DNA of 64,000 nt from Hyphomicrobium sp. ghe19. Its GTDB lineage: Bacteria > Pseudomonadota > Alphaproteobacteria > Rhizobiales > Hyphomicrobiaceae. Shown here piece after piece: positions 55,348 to 64,000 of this stretch. Position 1 is the stretch's first letter. Every line of letters starts with the position of its first letter. The position numbers and the translations under genes were made by a program. Location: contig NZ_LR743509.1 of the NCBI RefSeq assembly GCF_902712875.1, positions 744,001 to 808,000 of the forward strand, read 5' to 3'. A model generated the notes under the pieces. The model did no database searches. It saw nothing but the letters and a program-made list of their open reading frames with translations, and was not told where the DNA came from.

Positions 55348-56556
55348 TTAGGCGTTCTCTATGTGGACTTCCTCGTCGAGTGCCCGCTTCTCACGTGCTG
55401 GCTCCTCACGTGCTGCCTCCTCACGGGTGGCGGAGACTGCTGCCACAAGAGTTGACGGCTCGTAAATTCGTTCGTGAACGCGGCTGCCGTTTGCCTCGCG
55501 GATCGTTTGGCCGAAACGCTCGAGCGCGCTGTGGTGGATCGTCTCATTCAACGAAATGAGGCCATTGCCGAGCTTGCTCGTTCTCCAGTTTCTGAGCGCG
55601 CGGCGACGCCGATGCGGGATGCCTCCGGCATCCTGTCGCACAAGACGCAGATAGGGGACGCGACGGCTGAAGGCTGAGCGCCACTCGGTGTTGCAGACGT
55701 GTTGAACGCCGAGGGGATCAGGGCGGCTCTCGCGTTCCAGCCTCGCGATATCAATCGCGAGGTTCGTCGTTGATTGAATTTTTTCGACCATCCAGAGAAG
55801 CGCGACGTCCGATAACTCCGATTCGGGTGAGCCGCCGCCGACATCGGCGTGCGTGCCGGGGAACCACGCCTGCTCAACGCGCTGGTGCGACGGCAGCACG
55901 ACGTCATCGGGCAGCGTGAACATCGATGGACGAAAGGCGCCGCGTGTTTCATCGATCGAGACAGCGTGGAGCGCGACATCGATCGTGTCATGCCATCGGA
56001 GGTCGTGGTGGCTGAACCGGCGTGCGAGCCAAGCCCATGGCCAATTCGGATTTCCAGCATGGCCGACGGTTTCCCACGCACCGATGCAACGTATGCGGAC
56101 CGGATAGTGACACGCGGCGCTGAGTTCGGCGACGGCATCGAATTTGCGGCGGCGCTCCGATTTCCCGTAGACCCGCCACGCTTCATCGATCGGGAAATCG
56201 GCATCTTTTCGGGCTATGCCGAAGAGGGCGATAAAGCTCGCGAGGCTGCGCGCTTCGTAAGCTCCGCGCGCGACGCCGAACAGGTAGATTTCGTCGCCGG
56301 GTTCGTAGGTGTTGCGAAGAAACTCATAGCCAGCCTTGATCCGCTCGCTGATTTGAAGGCCGGCTGCAGCCTTCAAGGAAGCCCACCGCTTTTCTTCCGA
56401 CGGCGCTTTGCCGACAACGAAGCGGACGAGTTGCCATACGCCGCGATCGTCCGTCGGGAGAACAGCGCTGGCGAGCTTCGCAGCGTTGGTTTGCGGCGAA
56501 GCTCCGCCCTCGTCATCGTTCCACGTGCCATCCATGGAGCAGACGAGGCGTTTCAT
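55348..56556 (-). CDS. DUF2235 hydrolase-like protein lacking the nucleophilic Ser
   Basis: A 402-residue alpha/beta-hydrolase-like protein of the DUF2235 family, related to Tle1 phospholipases. DGTWND near residue 10 and FPGTHADVGGGSPESE are typical. The usual GFSRGA nucleophile elbow reads GVARGAYEARSLA: Ala96 replaces Ser, with codon GCG at 56269-56271 on the minus strand, so normal hydrolysis should be impossible. The C-terminus has a short tandem repeat (EEAAREEPAREKRA) from a 15-bp DNA repeat near 55385-55430. It may be a binding or regulatory protein. No type VI secretion genes are nearby. Confidence 0.8.
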   Translation of the reverse strand: MKRLVCSMDGTWNDDEGGASPQTNAAKLASAVLPTDDRGVWQLVRFVVGKAPSEEKRWASLKAAAGLQISERIKAGYEFLRNTYEPGDEIYLFGVARGAYEARSLASFIALFGIARKDADFPIDEAWRVYGKSERRRKFDAVAELSAACHYPVRIRCIGAWETVGHAGNPNWPWAWLARRFSHHDLRWHDTIDVALHAVSIDETRGAFRPSMFTLPDDVVLPSHQRVEQAWFPGTHADVGGGSPESELSDVALLWMVEKIQSTTNLAIDIARLERESRPDPLGVQHVCNTEWRSAFSRRVPYLRLVRQDAGGIPHRRRRALRNWRTSKLGNGLISLNETIHHSALERFGQTIREANGSRVHERIYEPSTLVAAVSATREEAAREEPAREKRALDEEVHIENA

Positions 56557-56622
56557 TTTGCCTTCCCCCCGGAGGCCGCGCGCCGCTGAACTAACGCAAC
56601 GGAGCTAGAATTTCCCAGTCAA

Positions 56623-57531
56623 TTAAGGCCACTTTACCACGGGCGGCATGGACGAGAGAATGCTTTCGACATTGCCGCCCGTCTTCAGGCCGAACATCGT
56701 ACCGCGATCGTAGAGAAGGTTATATTCGACATAGCGGCCGCGGCGAACCAATTGCTCCTCGCGCTGCTCGTCGGTGTAGGCCATCGAATAATTGCCTCTG
56801 ACGAGCATCGGGTAGACGCTTGCGAAGGAGCGGCCGACATCCTGCGTGAAGGCAAAGGCCGCGTCCCAGCCGCCTTCGGCGTCCGAGGGCGTCAGGTAGT
56901 CGTAGAAGATCCCACCGACGCCGCGCATTTCGTTTCGATGCGGCAGAAAGAAATAGTCATCGCACCATTTTTTGAACTTTGCATAGTCGGCAACCGGGTG
57001 GGCTGCGCAGGCGCCGTACATCGCGGCGTGAAAGGCGAGCGTGTCGGCGTCGGATTGCGTGCGGCGTTTTTCGAGAACAGGCGTCAGATCGGCGCCACCG
57101 CCGAACCACCATTTCGAGGTCGCGATCATGCGCGTGTTCATATGAACCGCCGGCACGTTCGGGTTGCGCGGATGGGCGATCAACGAAATTCCCGACGCCC
57201 AGAATTCGGGGCTCTCGTCGGCTCCCGGAATTTGCTTGCGGAACTCAGGCGCGAATTCACCGTACACCGTCGATGTGTGAACGCCGACTTTTTCGAACAC
57301 GCGGCCGTGCATCATGCTCATGACGCCGCCGCCGCCTTCAGCGCCTCTGTGGTCGTTGCGCGACCAAGGCGTGCGCGTGAACGTGCCCGGTGCTTCGCTC
57401 CCATGCGGAGCCGTATCCGGGAGGCTGGATTCGAGTTTCTCATACGCGCCACAAATATCGTCGCGCAGCTTTTCGAACCATGCGCGAGCGGCTGCTTGCT
57501 TTTGCCCCAGGGGCGTATCGGATGCGTTCAT
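56623..57531 (-). CDS. hemF: Oxygen-dependent coproporphyrinogen III oxidase
   Basis: Aerobic heme biosynthesis enzyme converting coproporphyrinogen III to protoporphyrinogen IX, 302 residues, full length. Signatures [21 protein letters not shown] and [12 protein letters not shown] are present, as is [20 protein letters not shown]. The gene lies between the DUF2235 gene and a divergent ABC exporter. Heme supply suits the cytochrome-rich metabolism of the window. Confidence 0.96.
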   Translation of the reverse strand: MNASDTPLGQKQAAARAWFEKLRDDICGAYEKLESSLPDTAPHGSEAPGTFTRTPWSRNDHRGAEGGGGVMSMMHGRVFEKVGVHTSTVYGEFAPEFRKQIPGADESPEFWASGISLIAHPRNPNVPAVHMNTRMIATSKWWFGGGADLTPVLEKRRTQSDADTLAFHAAMYGACAAHPVADYAKFKKWCDDYFFLPHRNEMRGVGGIFYDYLTPSDAEGGWDAAFAFTQDVGRSFASVYPMLVRGNYSMAYTDEQREEQLVRRGRYVEYNLLYDRGTMFGLKTGGNVESILSSMPPVVKWP

Positions 57532-57642
57532 CTAGAATTGGGTACCGTGTCTTGTTTTTGACGGAAACGATCCTTAGCCCTAACAGGCACCCACGATCAA
57601 CATCCGGTCGCTATCGCCCGTCGGAACACCCGACCCGCGGTC

Positions 57643-59550
57643 ATGCGCCGCTTTTTTGCTTGCGATAGACACATGCTCAGCCGCCTCATGACTTGGGGGG
57701 AGACCCGCATCAAGCCGTTCGACGAGCGCTCCATCGAGCGGCCGCCGGACAGTCTGTGGGCATTCTACTGGTTCTTCATCAAGCCTCTTTGGCCTTTTTT
57801 CGTGCTTTTGCTGATTGCGGGCTGCCTTGGCTCGACGATCGAAGTGGCGCTGATGGGCTTCGTCGGCACGATCGTCGACAAGATGCGCACCGAAACCGAT
57901 CCAGCGAACTTCGTTTCGACGCACGCGACGATGCTGACCTTGATGGCCTTCGTTGCGCTCATTTTGAGGCCGGTCGTGTCGGCTGCGCACGATTTCATAA
58001 AAAATCAGATGCTTTCAGCCGGTTGCACGTCACGCATTCGCTGGCAGACGCACCGCTACGTATTGCGCCAGAGCCTCGGCTTCTTTCAGAACGATTTTGC
58101 GGGTCGCGTCGCCAACAAGATCATGCAGACGGGAACGTCGCTGCGTGAAAGTGTGGTGCAGCTCATCGATGCCCTTTGGTACGCGAGTGTGCAGTTCGTC
58201 GGATCGGCCCTGCTTTTTGCGGCGTCGGATTGGCGGCTGACGATCCCGCTCATCATCTGGCTCGTCGCTTACATCGTTGCGCTGCGTTACTTCGTGCCGC
58301 GCATCAAGCAACGCTCGACGGAAGCATCCGAAGCACGCTCGATGCTCGTCGGCCGCATCGTCGACAGCTACACGAACATCATGACCGTGAAGCTTTTCGC
58401 CCACGCGGAGCGCGAGGATACCTACGCGCGCGAGGCGCTGACGGAGCAGATGCAGAAGTGGCAGGCTTCGCTGCGGCTCATCACGGCCATGGAGATCGTG
58501 CTCTATATTCTGAACGGCATACTGCTTGTCGCGACGACCGGAACGGCGATCTGGCTGTGGACGCTGCAGTACGTCTCCGTCGGCGATATCGCCGTCGTCA
58601 GCGGTCTCGTCATTCGCATCGTGACGATGTCGGGATGGGTGATGTGGACAATTGCGGATGTGTTTGAAAACATCGGCGTCGTTCACGAGGGCATGGAGAC
58701 GATCTCGCGGCCGAACCTTTTGGTCGACAGGCCGGACGCTGAGACGCTTACGGTGCCGCGCGGAGAGATCCGCTTCGATCACATTCATTTCCATTACGGT
58801 GCGGGCCGCGCGGCTTCGGACGAAGCGCCGCCGCGTGTGATTGAATCGCTCTCACTGACCGTACGTCCGGGTGAGAAAGTGGGTCTGGTCGGCCGCTCGG
58901 GCGCCGGCAAGTCGACGCTCGTCAATCTGCTGCTGCGCTTCTACGACCTCGAAGGCGGCCGCATTCTGATCGACGGGAAAGATATCGCGGACGTGACGCA
59001 GGACAGCCTGCGTGCCGAGATCGGATTGGTGACGCAGGATACGTCGCTGCTCCATCGTTCGGTCCGGGACAACATTCTCTACGGCCGCTTGGATGCGAGC
59101 GAAGCGGACGTCATCGCGGCGGCGCGACGAGCCGAGGCGCACGAGTTCATTCTCGGGCTCGAGGACCTGAAAGGCCGTCGCGGATACGATGCCCATGTCG
59201 GCGAACGGGGCGTGAAGCTTTCGGGCGGCCAACGGCAGCGCATAGCAATCGCCCGCGTTTTGCTGAAGAATGCGCCCATTCTCGTTCTCGACGAGGCGAC
59301 GAGTGCGCTCGATTCCGAGGTCGAATCCGAAATCCAGTCGAGCTTCGAAACGCTGATGCGCGGCAAGACGGTGATCGCCATCGCGCACCGGCTGTCGACG
59401 ATTGCGGCCATGGATCGGCTCGTCGTGATGGATGAGGGGCGGATCGTCGAAGAGGGTTCGCACGCCGATCTCTTGAAGCGTGGCGGGATTTACGCGCAAC
59501 TCTGGAGTCGCCAGTCCGGCGGGTTCCTGGCGCGAGAGGCGGCCGAATAG
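57643..59550 (+). CDS. ABC exporter, fused permease and ATPase
   Basis: A half-transporter of up to 635 residues acting as a homodimer. Six membrane helices (about residues 40-330) precede an ATPase with Walker A VGRSGAGKST, Q-loop GLVTQDTSLLH, signature LSGGQRQRIAIAR, Walker B ILVLDEATSALD and the H-loop IAHRLST. The layout is of the bacterial MsbA/ABCB-type exporters; the substrate is unknown. The start may be ATG 57643, 57673 or 57688, as none has a strong RBS. It is divergent from hemF. Confidence 0.93.
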   Translation: MRRFFACDRHMLSRLMTWGETRIKPFDERSIERPPDSLWAFYWFFIKPLWPFFVLLLIAGCLGSTIEVALMGFVGTIVDKMRTETDPANFVSTHATMLTLMAFVALILRPVVSAAHDFIKNQMLSAGCTSRIRWQTHRYVLRQSLGFFQNDFAGRVANKIMQTGTSLRESVVQLIDALWYASVQFVGSALLFAASDWRLTIPLIIWLVAYIVALRYFVPRIKQRSTEASEARSMLVGRIVDSYTNIMTVKLFAHAEREDTYAREALTEQMQKWQASLRLITAMEIVLYILNGILLVATTGTAIWLWTLQYVSVGDIAVVSGLVIRIVTMSGWVMWTIADVFENIGVVHEGMETISRPNLLVDRPDAETLTVPRGEIRFDHIHFHYGAGRAASDEAPPRVIESLSLTVRPGEKVGLVGRSGAGKSTLVNLLLRFYDLEGGRILIDGKDIADVTQDSLRAEIGLVTQDTSLLHRSVRDNILYGRLDASEADVIAAARRAEAHEFILGLEDLKGRRGYDAHVGERGVKLSGGQRQRIAIARVLLKNAPILVLDEATSALDSEVESEIQSSFETLMRGKTVIAIAHRLSTIAAMDRLVVMDEGRIVEEGSHADLLKRGGIYAQLWSRQSGGFLAREAAE

Positions 59551-59563
59551 GCGGCCTATCGCA

Positions 59564-60205
59564 CTATCGCTTGGTCTGGAGATGTTTCGCGAGCGACGGC
59601 GATTTGCTCGTGACGAAGGCTGAAAGCTCGGCTGCTGCGTGGCGAAGATTGAAGAAGCGCGGCACCTCGGCTTTGTAATCGAGGTAGCTCACGCCGTAGC
59701 GCGTCTCGAGCCAGGGTTCTTCCGCCCTCGCCATCATCGCGTAGACGAGGACGAGCGAAGCGGCGAGCAGGGTCGCGTCCCAAGCCGCGGCTGCGATCCC
59801 GAGCGTCGCGAAGGCGGCGATGGCGGTGGCATACTGCGGGTTGCGGGTCCACCGGTAGACGCCGTCAGTCGCCAAGCCACTTGCCTGGCAGTAGGTCGCC
59901 TTCCGGCCGAGCGACCACAGCGCATAGGCATACGCCAGACCTGAGATCAGCGAGACGGCCGCGCATGCGATCCGAAGCGGGAGGGCGTCGCCGCCAAGCG
60001 TCGTCAGGAACCGCTCGATCCCAAGGATCAGCACAACGACGTTCAACGTGCGGAAAAGAGTCCAGAAGCCGAAGCTTTTGAGGGAGCCGACGGGCGGCGC
60101 CGGCCATATCCGCCACTCGCCGTTCAATTGGCCGATGACGAGGCCCGCGAGCAACAACAGCGCCGATGCGGCGCCGGCGATTTCAAGAATCTGTTCGATC
60201 GACAT
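59564..60205 (-). CDS. Isoprenylcysteine/phospholipid methyltransferase-family membrane protein
   Basis: A 213-residue membrane protein with five hydrophobic segments. The family SAM region reads GVYRWTRNPQYATAIAAFATLG and, further on, EEPWLETRYGVSYLDYKAEVPRFF, both typical of ICMT/PEMT-type methyltransferases. It is the second such enzyme in the window and is not closely similar to the one at 7769-8320. The substrate, a lipid or isoprenoid, is unknown. It converges on the ABC exporter. Confidence 0.82.
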   Translation of the reverse strand: MSIEQILEIAGAASALLLLAGLVIGQLNGEWRIWPAPPVGSLKSFGFWTLFRTLNVVVLILGIERFLTTLGGDALPLRIACAAVSLISGLAYAYALWSLGRKATYCQASGLATDGVYRWTRNPQYATAIAAFATLGIAAAAWDATLLAASLVLVYAMMARAEEPWLETRYGVSYLDYKAEVPRFFNLRHAAAELSAFVTSKSPSLAKHLQTKR

Positions 60206-60280
60206 CGGGCGCTTGCTGATCGCATAGGTGATGCGAACGGCATGCCGCAGTCACGTGTCACGCGTACGACAGCGACGAGG

Positions 60281-60748
60281 TCAGGGGCGAGGATAACCGC
60301 CGGTCTGGCGGAGCGCTTCGCCGAGAACGATGGCGGCGGCAACGGCGACGTTCAGCGATCTCAGCCCCGGGCGCATCGGGATCGTAATGCGTGCGTCGAC
60401 CCGGTCGTGAACGGCGTCGGGCACGCCGGCGCTCTCGCGGCCGAGCATCAACGTATCGTCCGGCGCGAAGCTGAAGTCGCAGTGGGGTGTCGCCGCTTTC
60501 GTCGTCAGGAGGACGAGGCGACCCGGGGAGGTTGTGGCGGCGGCCCGCTGCTCCATGAAGGTTTCGTAACCCGCGTGCCGGGTCAATTCGACGTGGGGCA
60601 GATAATCGAGGGCGGCGCGTTTGAGCGCACGGTCGCTCATGTCGAAGCCGGCCGGTCCGATGACGTCGACGGGGACGCCGAAACAGGCACAGAGGCGCAG
60701 AATGGTCCCCGTGTTTTGTGCAATATCTGGCTGGTAAAGAGCGAGTCT
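60281..60748 (-). CDS. trmL: tRNA (cytidine/uridine-34 2'-O)-methyltransferase TrmL
   Basis: SPOUT-fold RNA methyltransferase of 155 residues acting at the wobble base of certain tRNAs. It starts RLALYQPDIAQNTGTILRLCA, has LMLGRESAGVPD (knot motif) and ends ITIPMRPGLRSLNVAVAAAIV, all typical of TrmL. ATG 60748 is preferred over 60808, as the family begins there. It is divergent from petA. Confidence 0.94.
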   Translation of the reverse strand, partial: RLALYQPDIAQNTGTILRLCACFGVPVDVIGPAGFDMSDRALKRAALDYLPHVELTRHAGYETFMEQRAAATTSPGRLVLLTTKAATPHCDFSFAPDDTLMLGRESAGVPDAVHDRVDARITIPMRPGLRSLNVAVAAAIVLGEALRQTGGYPRP

Positions 60749-60984
60749 CATGGTCGGCGCGACCTGCGATTGCAGCCTCTCGGATGTCCAGTCGGAAATA
60801 TGTGCCAAATTGCCTCTCGCATTTTGTCGCGTTCATATTGATAGCGAGGTCAAACGCTGGCAGAACCATCGTCAGGGAAGTGAACGTACAAACTAGAGCA
60901 CTAAAAACAGGCAAAGACGGCGGGGCCATCTCGCGCGATCGAAAGCCATCACAGCGTCTCTGGTTTCCAATGCGAGAGGCATCC

Positions 60985-61557
60985 GTGACTACTGAAGCAC
61001 AAGAACCGAACCGCCGGGATTTTCTGGTGGTGGCCGGCAACGCGTTCGTTGCCGTCGGCGCGGCGTCGCTACTTTGGCCCTTCATTCAACAGATGAATCC
61101 CGACGCGTCCACCATGGCGCTCTCGTCGGTCGAGGTCGATCTGTCGCCGGTCAAGGAAGGTCAGGCCATCACCGCGATGTGGCGCGGCAAGCCGATCTTT
61201 ATCCGCAACCGTACGAAATCCGAAGTCGAGGCGGCGGAGAACGTCGACGTCAAGACGCTGCCGGACGACAACGCGCGTAACGAAAACTTGCCAGGCGACG
61301 AGCCTGGGACCGACGCCAATCGCACCATCAAGGGCCATGAGAACTGGATCGTGCTCATCGGTATCTGCACGCATCTCGGGTGCATTCCGAAGGGCCAGGC
61401 CATGGGCGACGAGCGCGGCGAGTACGGCGGTTGGTTCTGCCCCTGCCACGGCTCCGTATACGATACCTCCGGACGCATTCGAAAAGGTCCGGCACCGCGA
61501 AATCTCGAGGTGCCGACCTATGCGTTCACGACTGATACAAAAATAAAGATCGGTTGA
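60985..61557 (+). CDS. petA: Rieske iron-sulfur subunit of cytochrome bc1
   Basis: Transfers electrons from ubiquinol to cytochrome c1. About 190 residues. An N-terminal twin-arginine segment ([21 protein letters not shown]) anchors it. The cluster ligands are visible in [11 protein letters not shown] and CPCHGSVYD. The GTG start at 60985 has AGAGG 5 nt upstream; longer readings from 60970 or earlier lack this. First gene of petABC, with the next ORF 13 bp downstream. Confidence 0.95.
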   Translation: MTTEAQEPNRRDFLVVAGNAFVAVGAASLLWPFIQQMNPDASTMALSSVEVDLSPVKEGQAITAMWRGKPIFIRNRTKSEVEAAENVDVKTLPDDNARNENLPGDEPGTDANRTIKGHENWIVLIGICTHLGCIPKGQAMGDERGEYGGWFCPCHGSVYDTSGRIRKGPAPRNLEVPTYAFTTDTKIKIG

Positions 61558-61570
61558 GGGGGAAACGGAC

Positions 61571-62887
61571 ATGGGAGGTCACACTTCGAATTACGTGCCG
61601 ACGTCGCGCTGGGGAAAATGGCTTGATGAGCGGTTGCCCATCGCCCGGCTGATGCAAAGCTCGTTCGTCGATTATCCGACACCGCGCAATTTGAACTATC
61701 TCTGGACGTTCGGCGGGATCCTCACGGTTTGCCTTTTGGCGCAGATCGTAACTGGCGTCGTTCTCGCGATGCATTACCAGCCGAGCGATGCCGGGGCGTT
61801 CAACTCCATCGAGCACATACGGCGCGACGTGAACTACGGCTGGATGCTGCGCAACCTGCACTCCGTCGGCGCGTCGATGTTCTTTCTCGCCGTCTACATC
61901 CATATCTTCCGCGGGTTCTACTACGGCTCATACAAGGCGCCGCGCGAGGTTCTTTGGATCCTGGGTGTCATCATCATGCTGTTGATGATGGCAACGGCGT
62001 TCATGGGCTACACGCTTCCGTGGGGCCAGATGAGCTTCTGGGGCGTGACGGTCATCACCAATCTCTTTTCCGCGCTCGATACGATCTACAACGGGTTGGG
62101 AACGGCGATCGTCGAATGGCTGTGGGGCGGATACGCGGTTTCGGGCGTAACGCTCAATCGCTTCTTCGCGCTGCATTACCTTCTGCCGTTCGTGTTGACC
62201 GGCGTCGTCGGCCTCCATATCTGGGCGCTGCACGTCGTTGGTCAAAACAATCCGACCGGGCTCGACATCAAGCAGCCGTCCGATACCGTGCCGATGCATC
62301 CTTATGCGACGGCGAAGGACTCGGTCGGGCTCTTCGCGTTCCTCATTCTTTTCGCGTGGTTCGCGTTCTTCGTGCCGGACTACCTCGGGCATGCGGATAA
62401 CTACGTCGAAGCCAATCCGCTGGTGACGCCGCCGCATATCGTGCCTGAATGGTATTTCCTGCCGTTCTACGCGATCCTCCGGGCCTTCACGAGCTCGTTC
62501 CTCGGAATTCCGCTTGGGCAATATGCGAAGCTTTGCGGCGTGGTGGCGATGTTCTCCGCGGTGATCCTCATCGCGTTCGCTCCGTGGCTCGATACGTCCC
62601 GGGTGCGTTCGACGAAGTACCGGCCGATCTTCAAATGGTTCTTCTGGTTCTTCCTCTTCACCTGCGTGGCGCTGGGCTATCTCGGTTCCAAGCCGGCCGA
62701 GGGGATTTACGTCATCGCGTCGCAGGTCTTCACGCTCTGCTACTTCCTGTTCTTCCTCGCGGTGATGCCGATCGTGGGCCTCATCGAAACGCCAAGCCGG
62801 TTGCCACGTTCGATCACCGACGATGTCTTGAGCAAGGGCAGGACCGGGTTGCCAACGGGAGCGACTGCTGCTCCTGAATCGCGCTGA
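61571..62887 (+). CDS. petB: Cytochrome b subunit of bc1 complex
   Basis: Membrane subunit with two hemes, 438 residues and eight or nine helices. Quinol-site and heme parts are recognisable: [42 protein letters not shown], and in the C-terminal half [20 protein letters not shown] with the PEWY motif. It is full length and lies between petA and petC. Confidence 0.97.
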   Translation: MGGHTSNYVPTSRWGKWLDERLPIARLMQSSFVDYPTPRNLNYLWTFGGILTVCLLAQIVTGVVLAMHYQPSDAGAFNSIEHIRRDVNYGWMLRNLHSVGASMFFLAVYIHIFRGFYYGSYKAPREVLWILGVIIMLLMMATAFMGYTLPWGQMSFWGVTVITNLFSALDTIYNGLGTAIVEWLWGGYAVSGVTLNRFFALHYLLPFVLTGVVGLHIWALHVVGQNNPTGLDIKQPSDTVPMHPYATAKDSVGLFAFLILFAWFAFFVPDYLGHADNYVEANPLVTPPHIVPEWYFLPFYAILRAFTSSFLGIPLGQYAKLCGVVAMFSAVILIAFAPWLDTSRVRSTKYRPIFKWFFWFFLFTCVALGYLGSKPAEGIYVIASQVFTLCYFLFFLAVMPIVGLIETPSRLPRSITDDVLSKGRTGLPTGATAAPESR

Positions 62888-62901
62888 GGGGGAGAGAAAA
62901 C

Positions 62902-63762
62902 ATGAAAAAGCATCTTTCTCTCACTCTGCTCTCCATGGTTGCGGCAACCGTTGCCATGGGTAGCCTGTCGGCCGAAGAAGCTGCTCATCAGGAGATCGAG
63001 CGGCAGAAATGGTCGTTCAGCGGTTTCACCGGTCAGTTCGACAAGGCGCAGCTTCAGCGCGGCTTCCAGGTCTACAAGGAAGTCTGCTCGGCGTGCCACG
63101 GCTTGAAGCGGGTGGCGTTCCGCAACCTGGTGCAGCCGGGCGGTCCGGAATTTCCCGAGGATGCGGTGAAGGAACTTGCCGCTTCTTGGCCGAACCAGAT
63201 CACCGACGGTCCGAACGACGAAGGCAAGATGTTCGAGCGGCCGCCGTTGCTGTCCGATCCGATCCGCGGGCCCTATCACAACGACAACGAAGCGCGGGCG
63301 TCTCAGAACGGCGCGTTGCCGCCCGATCTCTCGCTCATCGCGAGGGCTCGCGACAGCCATCGTGAAGCGAGCTGGTACATCCATCCGTTCCTGATGCTCG
63401 GCGACATCGTCAATGCGTATCAGGAAGGCGGCGCGAACTATATCTACGCGCTGATGACCGACTATGCGGATCCGCCGGCTGACTTCAAGCTGACGGACGG
63501 AAAGTTCTACAACAAGGCATTTCCGGGCCATCAGATCAGCATGCCGCCGCCGCTGTCGGATGGAGTCGTCGCTTACCAGGACGGCACTCCGTCGACGGTC
63601 GACCATTATGCCCATGACGTTGTCGCATTTCTGTCATGGGCGGCCGATCCGTCGCTCGATCAGCGCAAGCGCATCGGATGGCAGGTCATCCTGTATCTGA
63701 TCGTCACGACGGGGCTGCTCTATCTCGGCAAGAAGCGGATCTGGAAGAACATCAAGCACTGA
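62902..63762 (+). CDS. petC: Cytochrome c1 subunit of bc1 complex
   Basis: Membrane-anchored c-type cytochrome of 286 residues. A signal peptide is followed by the heme site VCSACHGLKRV (CxxCH), the Met-ligand region ISMPPPLSDG, and a C-terminal anchor helix (QVILYLIVTTGLLYLG) ending in a basic tail. GGGGGAGAG lies before the ATG. Last gene of petABC, followed by a terminator. Confidence 0.97.
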   Translation: MKKHLSLTLLSMVAATVAMGSLSAEEAAHQEIERQKWSFSGFTGQFDKAQLQRGFQVYKEVCSACHGLKRVAFRNLVQPGGPEFPEDAVKELAASWPNQITDGPNDEGKMFERPPLLSDPIRGPYHNDNEARASQNGALPPDLSLIARARDSHREASWYIHPFLMLGDIVNAYQEGGANYIYALMTDYADPPADFKLTDGKFYNKAFPGHQISMPPPLSDGVVAYQDGTPSTVDHYAHDVVAFLSWAADPSLDQRKRIGWQVILYLIVTTGLLYLGKKRIWKNIKH

Positions 63763-63820
63763 CCGCTTTTATGTGACCGGTTCCGGTCATCGGCCTCCCC
63801 GCCGATTTGCAAACTGATAA

Positions 63821-63846
63821 AAAGCCTCGCTCGCGAGGCTTTTTTC
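63821..63846 (+). terminator. Intrinsic terminator of petABC
   Basis: AAAGCCTCGC, a 2-nt loop and GCGAGGCTTT, followed by more T, 58 bp past the petC stop. Confidence 0.9.
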
Positions 63847-63889
63847 CGTTTATTTGTCGGCGTGATCGGGGACAGGGGAGCGAACGGGC

Positions 63890-64000
63890 ATGACGACTTC
63901 GGTTCTGGGCATTGTCGGCGGTAGCGGTTTTTATCATCTGCCGGGCCTCGCGAACCCCGAATGGAAAACCATCGAAAGCCCCTGGGGGGCGCCTTCGGAT
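63890..64000 (+). CDS. mtnP: S-methyl-5'-thioadenosine phosphorylase, N-terminus only
   Basis: Only the first 37 codons are in the window. GIVGGSGFYHLPGL followed by WKTIESPWGAPSD matches the N-terminus of methylthioadenosine phosphorylases, which have a phosphate-binding GGSG turn. It would act in methionine salvage. GGGGAG lies 9 nt before ATG 63890. The gene runs off the right edge. Confidence 0.88.
   Translation, partial: MTTSVLGIVGGSGFYHLPGLANPEWKTIESPWGAPSD

Noticed and set aside
55385..55430. Tandem 15-bp units considered as a repeat array or CRISPR
   Set aside because: Only about three imperfect units without spacers, inside the coding end of the DUF2235 gene.

Overview
The window looks like the chromosome of a methylotrophic alphaproteobacterium of the Hyphomicrobiales, most likely Hyphomicrobium or a close relative (inference from gene content, not from a search). 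The pointers are a lanthanide-type PQQ methanol dehydrogenase (XoxF5-like), both methylmalonyl-CoA mutase subunits as used in ethylmalonyl-CoA pathway methylotrophs, betaine-lipid synthesis genes, a fbcFBC-type cytochrome bc1 operon, DUF6111, and high-GC coding with frequent GTG/TTG starts. I see no rRNA, tRNA, CRISPR array, transposase or prophage.

Layout. 0-5.3 kb: C-terminal part of a MoxY-like sensor kinase, xoxF, a VOC protein, copC and a collapsed copD remnant. 5.4-9.4 kb: a type III polyketide synthase convergent with an FAD oxidoreductase, an isoprenylcysteine-methyltransferase-like membrane enzyme and an atypical SDR. The first three resemble the srsABC phenolic-lipid set of Streptomyces. 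10-23 kb: GT2 glycosyltransferase, MFS exporter, CBS protein, Ada, a FUSC/DUF1656/HlyD efflux operon, small envelope proteins including a Spy-like one, an RhlE-type helicase and a proline iminopeptidase. 23-34 kb: secreted small proteins, a tandem HdeA-like protein, the two methylmalonyl-CoA mutase subunits separated by about 5 kb, DUF817 and a ClC antiporter. 34-44 kb: DUF853 ATPase, DUF4236, two adjacent patatin-type lipases, Fe superoxide dismutase, an H-NS-like protein and CIRCE-controlled groESL. 44-50 kb: glycosyltransferase, an Ala/Glu/Pro-rich protein, and plcP-btaA-btaB behind a Pho-box-like site. 50-64 kb: nudix-DUF6111-cca operon, a possible lytic transglycosylase, an Old Yellow Enzyme, a DUF2235 hydrolase without its serine, hemF, an ABC exporter, trmL, petABC and the start of mtnP.

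How it fits together. Several modules concern the envelope: phenolic-lipid-like synthesis, phosphate-starvation lipid exchange (PlcP makes diacylglycerol, BtaA and BtaB turn it into betaine lipid), patatin lipases, efflux and periplasmic chaperones. Central metabolism is represented by methanol oxidation, propionyl/methylmalonyl-CoA handling, heme synthesis and respiration. The most informative observations are the Pho-box-linked plcP-btaAB operon, the srs-like polyketide locus, the DUF2235 protein with Ala in place of the nucleophilic Ser, the tandem HdeA-like protein and the copD fossil. No single gene set stands out as a wholly undescribed system. The polyketide locus and the group of unassigned small secreted proteins at 28-31 kb are the best candidates for unknown biology.
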